Assembly (NCBI GenBank): GCA_964563395.1
Contig: CAZLWK010000012.1
Location: 31,696 to 95,695, forward strand
Length of the DNA stretch: 64,000 bases
Origin: JBEVOS01 sp964563395
GTDB taxonomy: Bacteria; Pseudomonadota; Alphaproteobacteria; Caulobacterales; Aquidulcibacteraceae
Reading direction: 5' to 3'
The notes under the pieces are model-generated. The model was given only the letters and a program-made list of their open reading frames with translations. It searched no databases and was not told the origin of the DNA. Below, piece after piece: positions 50,725 through 57,352 of the stretch (positions within the stretch are counted from its first letter, which is position 1; each line of letters begins with the position of its first letter). A program made the position numbers and the translations under genes.

Positions 50725-51433
50725 GGAAGAGCATGCCGGCATAACCGCTGCGCACCTCTTCCTCCACCAGACCGATGGGCGCGACGACAATATCGCGCGC
50801 CACGCCGGCGAAGGCCTTGCGCAAGGCGTCCGCATCGACTGAAACGGCGGGAAAGGCCGTGTCCGCCACGACATAGCCGCGCGAGCCGGCGAGAAACGCC
50901 GCAGCCAAAAGCCCGCCTGGACGCACGGCGCGGGCGAAGCAATGGCAGGCGCGCTCGAATTCCTCCTGCCGCTCGGTGATCGATTCCGCGCAGAAGAACA
51001 TCGTGGCCGCATCGAAGGCGCGCGGCGGCAGATCGAAAATCGAGCCTTGCCGGATGTCGGCCTTGCGCTTCAATTCGGGCAAGGGATCGGCCTGCGCCTC
51101 CGGATTGACGCCGCGCACGATCTCCCAAAAGTGCGGCCAGGGCGCGCGAAGACTGTCACGCGCCAGCTCCGCCCGCAGCCAATCCACGTTCGATTGCGCA
51201 TATTCCCACGCCGTCACCCGCGCGGCGCGCGGCAAGGCGGCCATCAATGGAAAAAGATTGGGACCCGTGCCGACATCCAGAACTTCGCGCGGCGCGCGCG
51301 TCGCATCGCGCAGCGCCTGCGCCGTGCGGCGCACAACGTCGTCATCGTCGGGATGGGGATCGGCGTAATAATGCGCCACATAGGATTCCGGATCGAAATC
51401 CGACCAGGCGAAATCCGCGTTGCCGCCGGACAT
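50699..51433 (-). CDS. Class I SAM-dependent methyltransferase
   Basis: A 244-aa cytosolic methyltransferase. The SAM-binding motif I reads EVLDVGTGPNLFPLMAAL near residue 50, followed by an acidic site TAWEYAQSN and a later FDAATMFFCAESIT block. The overall pattern resembles the NNMT/PNMT/TEMT group, which methylates small amines, but that sub-assignment is tentative and the substrate is unknown. The gene overlaps the TolC-like gene tail-to-tail by 26 nt and is followed upstream by two palindromic repeats. It is not clearly part of either neighbouring operon. Confidence 0.8.
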   Translation of the reverse strand: MSGGNADFAWSDFDPESYVAHYYADPHPDDDDVVRRTAQALRDATRAPREVLDVGTGPNLFPLMAALPRAARVTAWEYAQSNVDWLRAELARDSLRAPWPHFWEIVRGVNPEAQADPLPELKRKADIRQGSIFDLPPRAFDAATMFFCAESITERQEEFERACHCFARAVRPGGLLAAAFLAGSRGYVVADTAFPAVSVDADALRKAFAGVARDIVVAPIGLVEEEVRSGYAGMLFLTAHAGAD

Positions 51434-51452
51434 GATCCATCTCCCCCGCTTG

Positions 51453-51518
51453 CTAGAGCATCATCCGACTGCTCTGAATCGCGTTGCGCTTCAGAGCAGT
51501 CGGATGAAGATGCTCTAG
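51453..51518. repeat. Palindromic intergenic repeat, unit 1
   Basis: A 66-bp hairpin-forming element. Outer arms are CTAGAGCATC (51453-51462) and GATGCTCTAG (51509-51518). Inner arms are CATCCGACTGCTCTGAA and TTCAGAGCAGTCGGATG (51490-51506), leaving a short loop. AGAGCAT-type palindromes of this layout are a dispersed repeat class in alphaproteobacterial genomes. It lies just upstream of the methyltransferase start. Confidence 0.88.
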
Positions 51519-51530
51519 AATCAAAAGCTA

Positions 51531-51593
51531 TAGAGCGCTTTCATCCGATCGCACGATCACAAGAATGATCCAATGCGATCGGATAGCGCTCTA
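51531..51593. repeat. Palindromic intergenic repeat, unit 2
   Basis: A second, different palindrome 13 bp after unit 1. Outer arms TAGAGCGCT (51531-51539) and AGCGCTCTA (51585-51593) are perfect. Inner arms ATCCGATCGCA (51543-51553) and TGCGATCGGAT (51574-51584) are also perfect. The shared TAGAGC start and ATCCGA core with unit 1 suggest two members of one repeat family. It lies between the methyltransferase start and the CHASE4 gene stop. Confidence 0.88.
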
Positions 51594-51645
51594 GCGCCGC
51601 CTTCTATGCGGCGCGTCGCCCAGCTTGGGAAGAGCGCGCGGGCCC

Positions 51646-53964
51646 TTATGCGCCTTCGCGCGTGATGGGACGCAGGAAGCGGCGACGCACCTGCGCGGGG
51701 CTCGCCTCGCCGTCGCGGCGATCGGATTCGGAATCGAACGCGGCGATAAGCCCGGAGATCGCCTCGGCCGGCGCCGGGCGCGCGAAGAAGAAGCCCTGCA
51801 ATTCGTGGCAGCCCGCCAAGCGCAGAACGGACGCCTCGGTCTCGGTTTCAACGCCCTCGGCGACGATTTCCATGCCAAAGCCGCGGCCGATCGAAACGAC
51901 GGCCTGAATAACGCTCATATTCTGCTTGCCGGCGCTGACGCCCTGCACGAAGGCGCGATCGATCTTGATCTTGTCGAACTTGAAATCGCACAGATAGGAC
52001 AAGCTGGAGAAGCCGGTGCCGAAATCGTCGAGCGCGGTCTTGAAGCCCATCTCGCGCAGGTCGTCGAGCAGGCGCCGTGTGCGCTCGGTGGATTCCAGCA
52101 GCACGCCTTCGGTCAATTCCAGCACGATCTGGCGCGGATCGGCGTCATGCTTGCGCAAGAGATCAACCAGCAGCGGGCGCAGATCGACGTGACGCATCTG
52201 CACCGGCGACAGATTGATCGCCACCTGCAGCCCGGGCCAGCGCTTGCTGTCGGCGAGCGCGCGATCCAGCACCCACGCGCCGAGCGCGGGCATGAGGCCC
52301 GCCTCCTCCGCGATGGGCACGAAAAGGCCCGGAGAGATGTCGCCGCGCGTGGGATGGCGCCAGCGCAGCAAGGCTTCAACGCCCGTGATCTTGCCGGTGC
52401 TGGAGGAGATCAGCGGCTGATAATGCAAACGCAGCTGATCGGTTTCGATGGCTTCGCGCAAGGCAAGTTCGATGCCGCGCCGACGCTCCACGTCCCAAGC
52501 CATGTTGGCGGAGAAGAACATGGACCGGTCACGGCCGGCCTTCTTGGCCTCGTAGAGCGCGATATCGGCATGGCGCATCAGGGCTTCGGTGGTGCGGCCA
52601 TGATCGGGGGCCATGGCGAGGCCGATCGAGGCCGTCATCCTGATATGCTGGCCGAAGATCAAGAACGGCTCGGCGAAGGCGAGCCGCAGCGCGTCGGCCA
52701 GCGCATCGCCCGCATCGAGCGTGGCGGGCGCGCGAATGATCGCGAATTCGTCGCCGCCGAAACGCGCGAGAAAGTCATTCGGCGACATGAAGGACGAGAG
52801 CCGGCGCGAAAGAACCTTGATCAATTCGTCGCCGGCATGGTGGCCAAGCGTGTCGTTGATGTCTTTGAAGCGGTCCACGTCGATATAGGCGACCACCGCG
52901 CCCGCGCCATGCTCGGCGCTCTTGTCCAGATTCTGCTGCAGCACATCCGCGAAATGGTGGCGGTTCGGCAGGCCGGAAAGCGCATCGTGCTGCGCTTCAT
53001 AGCGCGCCCGCTCTTCGCGTGTGGCGAGCTCCGTCGTCGCGCGCTTCAGGCGGCTCAGCATGTGCGCGGTCATGGCGCCGACGCCGGCCACGCCCGCGAT
53101 CACCAGCGGCAGGATAAACACGAGCAGCGATTGTCCGGGCCGCTTCGTGGTCCACACCAGATAGCCGAGCGGGGCGCCGTCATCGGCGGCGAAATCCTGC
53201 GCGGCGAGGCGCCCATCGGTCGAGCGATCCGCGCGCAGCGCCAAATCCGGCAAGAGGAGGCTCGCGCCGATATCGCTCATATAGGCGTCGTCCACATGGA
53301 CCACGCTGACGAGGATATTGGGCACTTCCGGCACCAGGCTCACATCGACGTTCGGGACGATGGTGATCGCGGAGACGACCGCGGCGGCGCCCTCGACATT
53401 GAGAATGTGACCGGACCAGGCGGCGTGCTGCGCGCCCAGAAGCTCGCGATAATTGCCCTGGCCGGCTTCGAAATCGAGCGCGCGCTTGCGCAGGGCGCCC
53501 TCGGATTGCCCGCGCGTCTCGGCGATCACGGTCGCCACGCGCGCGCTGCGGCGCGCGAACGCTTCGACCGGCTCCACGCGCGCGCCGTCCACATAGGCGT
53601 AGATCGGTTCATTGGCGGCGTTGAGGATGAAGATCTCGTCGTGGCCGTAGGTCTCGTTGAGGAAGGCGCCGACTTGAATGTCGGTCCATTCGGTGTCCAC
53701 GCTCGGGCCGCCGGCATAGATCAGCGCATCGTCCCACCAGGCGATCGATTTCTGCTCGTCGAGCACGCGGCTGACGCTGTCGTCGAGCGAGTTCTCAACC
53801 TGCTGGCGCTCGCGCTGCACGGCCTGGCTGTTCGCTGACCAGCCGGTGGCGGCGACGATGACGATGAGAAGCGCCCCGAACAACGCCAAGGCGGCCGCGA
53901 TCAGCCGCGTGAGCCGATGCAAATTGCTCTGGTATTGAACCGACGTTTCTTCGGCGGCGAACAT
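51646..53964 (-). CDS. CHASE4-GGDEF-EAL membrane c-di-GMP enzyme
   Basis: A 772-aa sensor enzyme. Residues about 20-45 form a membrane helix (LIAAALALFGALLIVIVAATGW), followed by a CHASE4-type periplasmic domain (VENSLDDSVSRVLDEQKSIAWWDDALIY in parts) and a second helix (LLVFILPLVIAGVAGVGAM). GGDEF is intact at about residue 405 (RFGGDEFAI), with no RxxD inhibitory site before it. The EAL domain is intact: VEALLRWRHP, NLSPVQ, LTEGVL, DDFGTGFSSL, KIDRAFV, EGVE and QGFFF. It may both make and break c-di-GMP. Starts further upstream exist; I chose the ATG at 53964 just before the first helix. Confidence 0.9.
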   Translation of the reverse strand: MFAAEETSVQYQSNLHRLTRLIAAALALFGALLIVIVAATGWSANSQAVQRERQQVENSLDDSVSRVLDEQKSIAWWDDALIYAGGPSVDTEWTDIQVGAFLNETYGHDEIFILNAANEPIYAYVDGARVEPVEAFARRSARVATVIAETRGQSEGALRKRALDFEAGQGNYRELLGAQHAAWSGHILNVEGAAAVVSAITIVPNVDVSLVPEVPNILVSVVHVDDAYMSDIGASLLLPDLALRADRSTDGRLAAQDFAADDGAPLGYLVWTTKRPGQSLLVFILPLVIAGVAGVGAMTAHMLSRLKRATTELATREERARYEAQHDALSGLPNRHHFADVLQQNLDKSAEHGAGAVVAYIDVDRFKDINDTLGHHAGDELIKVLSRRLSSFMSPNDFLARFGGDEFAIIRAPATLDAGDALADALRLAFAEPFLIFGQHIRMTASIGLAMAPDHGRTTEALMRHADIALYEAKKAGRDRSMFFSANMAWDVERRRGIELALREAIETDQLRLHYQPLISSSTGKITGVEALLRWRHPTRGDISPGLFVPIAEEAGLMPALGAWVLDRALADSKRWPGLQVAINLSPVQMRHVDLRPLLVDLLRKHDADPRQIVLELTEGVLLESTERTRRLLDDLREMGFKTALDDFGTGFSSLSYLCDFKFDKIKIDRAFVQGVSAGKQNMSVIQAVVSIGRGFGMEIVAEGVETETEASVLRLAGCHELQGFFFARPAPAEAISGLIAAFDSESDRRDGEASPAQVRRRFLRPITREGA

Positions 53965-54275
53965 GACTAACCATTCGTGGACAAATAAAGAGAAGTCCAA
54001 CTGCGAGAATATCCATGACAATCCAAATATAAGGTTAGTGACGGCGCCCAGATCGCCATCGAGTCCAGGCATAGAATCCGTTAACCATAATCAGCGTTAA
54101 CGATTTTCCCTTGCTAAATTAATAAAGATGAACGCAGTTTTAGTATTGCCTAATGAAAGTTTACCCTTTATTGGGGAAAGCATCGCGGCGCGCCTTCGGC
54201 TTGGGGGAATTCCACCTGATCGGGCTCAAGCGCGCCGCTCGCTGCATTTGGTTAATCTGATCGAGGGGTCGGTTC
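53965..54275. other. AT-rich divergent intergenic region
   Basis: These 311 bp separate the CHASE4 gene and the GNAT gene. Part of it (about 54070-54180) is much richer in A and T than the surroundings. Two CGTTAAC copies (54079-54085 and 54095-54101) start 16 bp apart, and GANTC sites occur at 54061 (GAGTC) and 54074 (GAATC), the kind methylated by CcrM in alphaproteobacteria. No coding frame there looks convincing. It probably holds two divergent promoters. GAGGGGTCGG before 54276 is the ribosome-binding sequence of the GNAT gene. Confidence 0.5.
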
Positions 54276-55019
54276 ATGAGCCGCTACGCCGTGAAATCGC
54301 GCGCGGACAGCCCAGTCTTGCGCAAAGCCGCCATGGCGGTTGAGGCCTCGGCTTGGAACGCGCTGGGCTATCTCAATTTCACGCGCGCGCATTTCGAGTT
54401 CTACGAGCAAATCCTGGAAGAGCACGCCGACTGCCAGCTCTGCCTGGTGGACGAGGAGACGGGCTATCCCGTCGCCGTGGCCACGTGCGCGCCGGTCGCA
54501 TGCAAGGATCTCGACCAATTGCCCGCCGAGGGCTGGGACTGGATCGTGCAATCGGCCGGCGAGAAGAAGACCGCGCCGAACCTTATCGGCGGCCTCGGCA
54601 TTTCCGTCTCACGCGCCCACCGGTCCAAGGGCCTGGCGCGCCTGATGATCAAAGCGATGGGCGTGCTGGCGCAAAAGCGCGGTTTTGACGGCGTCGTGAT
54701 CCCGGTGCGCCCCACCGCCAAGACCAAGCATCAGAGCGTGCCGATCCACGATTATATCGGCTGGACCGACGAGAACGGCCGCGCTTACGACCCGTGGCTG
54801 CGCAGCCATCTGGCGGCGGGCGGCAAGATCGTCGGCGCGGCGACGAAATCCATGGTCGTGAACGAGCCGGTCGCCTTCTGGGAGACGTGGTCCGGCCGCA
54901 CGTTCCCGGAATCGGGCGCCTACGAGATCGACGGCGCGCTGACGCCGGTGATGATCGATGTGGAGAAGGACCGCGGCGCCTATGAGGAGCCGAACGTCTG
55001 GTTCGCCTACGCCGCCTGA
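54276..55019 (+). CDS. GNAT-superfamily transferase, function unknown
   Basis: A 247-aa protein whose middle part looks like a GNAT acyltransferase: the acyl-CoA-binding stretch around VSRAHRSKGLARLMIKAMGVLAQKRGF matches the V-x-x-x-x-R-x-x-G-x-A motif, and flanking strands (CQLCLVDEETGYPVAVATC, DGVVIPVRP) fit the fold. The C-terminal part (YIGWTDENGRAYDPWLRSHLAAGGKIVG) may bind the acceptor. I cannot name the substrate. The ATG at 54276 has GAGGGG upstream. It converges on the receiver-GGDEF-EAL gene with a 13-nt overlap. Confidence 0.65.
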   Translation: MSRYAVKSRADSPVLRKAAMAVEASAWNALGYLNFTRAHFEFYEQILEEHADCQLCLVDEETGYPVAVATCAPVACKDLDQLPAEGWDWIVQSAGEKKTAPNLIGGLGISVSRAHRSKGLARLMIKAMGVLAQKRGFDGVVIPVRPTAKTKHQSVPIHDYIGWTDENGRAYDPWLRSHLAAGGKIVGAATKSMVVNEPVAFWETWSGRTFPESGAYEIDGALTPVMIDVEKDRGAYEEPNVWFAYAA

Positions 55020-56845
55020 ATGCGGCCTTGAGCCGTCGCGGCGACGATGGGATGGGCCGCAGGCGTTCCGAACAAATAGCCTTGCGCGAGCGCGCAGCCC
55101 CGCGCGCGGAGCGCCTCGGCCGTTTCCACGCATTCGACGCCTTCGGCGGTGACCTTGAGCCCAAGCGAGCGGCCAAGGCCGACGATGGCGTCAACGATCG
55201 TGGCGTTGGAGGCGTTGTGCAGCATGCTGGAGACGAAGGAGCGGTCGATCTTCAGCTTATCGATCGGCAATTCGCGCAGCAGCAGCAGCGAGGAATAGCC
55301 CGTTCCAAAATCGTCCAGCGCGATCTGAACGCCCTGGTTCTTGAGCGATTGAAGCGCGCTCTTGGCGCGATCCATATCGCCCATCATCGCGCTTTCCGTC
55401 ACCTCGATCTCAAGGCGCCGGGCGGGAAAGCCGGTCTGCTGCAAGGTGCGCAAAACCTTCTCCGGGAACCATTCGTCGCGCACCTGGCTCGGTGAAATGT
55501 TCACCGCGAGCATGAATTCGCCCTGCGCATGCAAGGAAGATTCGCACGCTTTCGTCAGCAGCGACCAGAACATCGCGTCGATCAGGCCCGCTTCCTCGGC
55601 CACGGGAATGAATTCGTCCGGGGGCACCATGCCGCGCAAGCGGTGCGGCCAACGCGCGAGCACCTCGAAGCCCACCGTCTCTCCGGTTTCCAGCGACACG
55701 ACGGGCTGGAAGAACGGCACGATCTCATTTGCCGGGATGGCGGCGCGCAAATCCGATTCAAGCGAGGCCTTGGATTTGAGCGCCTGATCGATCGAGGCAT
55801 CGAAGAAGCGGAATTCCCCGCGCGTGGCCTTGGCGCGCAGCATGGCGGCGTCGCCATTCTGCAAGAGATCGGCGGCGGTGACGCCGTCTTGCGGATAGAT
55901 CGCGATGCCGATGGACGCGCCGACCGTGAGCTTCAGGCCGTTGATCGGAATCGCGGCGGCGATTTCGTCGGCGATGCGGCGCGCGGCGGCGGCCACGCCG
56001 TCGCGATCGCCCTGCCCTTCGACCAGCACGGCGAATTCGTCGCCGCCCAGGCGCGCCGCGAAACTGTCTTCGCGGATGCAATTGCGCAAACGCCCGGCGA
56101 TCACTTGAAGCAATTGATCGCCGATCAAATGGCCGTGAACGTCATTGATCGGCTTGAAGCGATCCAGATCGATGAAGAGGAGCGCGAAGCCCTCATTGTC
56201 ATGAGCGGCATGGCCGAGCCTGCGCTCCAATTCCTCAAGGAAATGGCGCCGATTGGCGAGGCCGGTCAAAGGATCGTGGCGCGCCAGCGATTGCGCGCGC
56301 GCTTCGGCCGCTTCGCGTTCGGCGATCTCGGCGGAGAGATTGGCGTTCGCGGTCAAAAGATCGCGCGTGCGCTCCTGCACGGTATGCTCAAGGTCGTTGC
56401 GGATCGCGTCGAGCGCCAGAACGGCGGCGCGGCGATCGAGCTGCACCTTCAGCCGCGCCAGCAGCACGCGCAAATCGATGGGCTTGGAAATGTAATCGTT
56501 CGCGCCCGCCTCGAGCGCCTGCGCCACCACGTCGCCGTCATCGAGCGCGGTGACCACGATCACCGGCAGGTGCTCCATGTCGTATTGGGCGCGCAAGCCG
56601 ATCAGGGCCTCCAGGCCCGAGCGATGCGGCATCATCCAATCGAGCAGAACGACATCGATGTTTTCGGCGACCACGTCCCGCTCGATGGTGAGCGCGTCCT
56701 CGCGCAGCACCACCTCATAGCCGCGCCGCTCAAGGCGTCGGCCGAGCATGTCGCGATTCTGCGGCTGGTCATCGACCAGCAGCACCCGTCCCAGCCGCAA
56801 GGGCGGGGCAGGCCCGATCGCCTCGACTTTCGTCGACAATGACAT
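55007..56845 (-). CDS. Response regulator with GGDEF and EAL domains
   Basis: A 612-aa three-domain protein. The receiver (residues about 19-135) has the acidic pocket VDDQPQNRD, phospho-acceptor in VVLLDWMMP, VTALDD and YISKPID. A short coiled linker leads to GGDEF (RLGGDEFAV near residue 268; no RxxD inhibitory site) and EAL. The EAL motif reads EVL, keeping the metal-binding Glu; NISPSQ, VTESAMM, DDFGTGYSSL, KIDRSF, EGVE and QGYLFG are present, so phosphodiesterase activity is likely. It is downstream of a receiver gene and a hybrid kinase on the same strand and is probably their output. Confidence 0.92.
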   Translation of the reverse strand: MSLSTKVEAIGPAPPLRLGRVLLVDDQPQNRDMLGRRLERRGYEVVLREDALTIERDVVAENIDVVLLDWMMPHRSGLEALIGLRAQYDMEHLPVIVVTALDDGDVVAQALEAGANDYISKPIDLRVLLARLKVQLDRRAAVLALDAIRNDLEHTVQERTRDLLTANANLSAEIAEREAAEARAQSLARHDPLTGLANRRHFLEELERRLGHAAHDNEGFALLFIDLDRFKPINDVHGHLIGDQLLQVIAGRLRNCIREDSFAARLGGDEFAVLVEGQGDRDGVAAAARRIADEIAAAIPINGLKLTVGASIGIAIYPQDGVTAADLLQNGDAAMLRAKATRGEFRFFDASIDQALKSKASLESDLRAAIPANEIVPFFQPVVSLETGETVGFEVLARWPHRLRGMVPPDEFIPVAEEAGLIDAMFWSLLTKACESSLHAQGEFMLAVNISPSQVRDEWFPEKVLRTLQQTGFPARRLEIEVTESAMMGDMDRAKSALQSLKNQGVQIALDDFGTGYSSLLLLRELPIDKLKIDRSFVSSMLHNASNATIVDAIVGLGRSLGLKVTAEGVECVETAEALRARGCALAQGYLFGTPAAHPIVAATAQGRIQAA

Positions 56846-56963
56846 GCGGCTCCCTTTTCCGCGGTCCAGCCTCGCACGCTATCAAAATCAGGTTGAACTG
56901 CTGCTAACGGCGCAGGCGCGATGGCGCTTGTTTTGGCCGATCGTGCTTAAGCGTCATTAAGCC

Positions 56964-57338
56964 TTAGGCGGCGCGGCGCGCGGCCGCGACCGATTCAATC
57001 GTCGCCAGCAAGCCCGCGAAATCGACCGGCTTGGTGGCGAAGGCGTCGCAACCCGCCTCCATGCATTCCAGACGCGCGGATTCCATGGCGTGCGCGGTCA
57101 GCGCGACGATGGCGATATGTTGGGTGGCGGGAATGCGGCGCAAGGCGCGCGTAGCCTCAAGGCCGGACATGACCGGCATGGAAATATCCATCAGGATGAG
57201 GTCCGGCGCGCATTCCTTGGCGCGCTCCACCGCTTCCGCCCCGTTCTCCGCCGTGAACACTTCATAGCCGCGCCGCTCCAGCCGCCGCGTGAGCATCTCT
57301 CGATTGTCGGGGTGATCTTCCGCGATCAGTATTCGCAT
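56964..57338 (-). CDS. Single-domain response regulator
   Basis: A 124-aa CheY-like receiver with all key residues: the acidic pair in IAEDHPDN, phospho-acceptor Asp in LILMDISMPVMSG, the switch Thr in VALTAHAM and Lys in FATKPVD. There is no output domain, so it acts as a phosphate carrier or by protein binding. It lies 14 nt after the hybrid kinase stop and before the receiver-GGDEF-EAL gene, forming an apparent phosphorelay. An inverted repeat, CTTAA-gcgtca-TTAAG (56946-56961), follows its stop in the gap before the next gene. Confidence 0.92.
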   Translation of the reverse strand: MRILIAEDHPDNREMLTRRLERRGYEVFTAENGAEAVERAKECAPDLILMDISMPVMSGLEATRALRRIPATQHIAIVALTAHAMESARLECMEAGCDAFATKPVDFAGLLATIESVAAARRAA

Positions 57339-57352
57339 GGCCGGCCTCTTGA

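Noticed and set aside
54081..54100. CtrA-binding site (TTAA repeats)
   Set aside because: The TTAA copies are separated by 12 nt rather than the 7 nt of the CtrA consensus.
54128..54343. 71-codon frame starting MNAVLVLPNESLPFIGE upstream of the GNAT gene
   Set aside because: It overlaps the GNAT start in another frame, lies in an AT-rich promoter region and has no ribosome-binding site or recognised domain.
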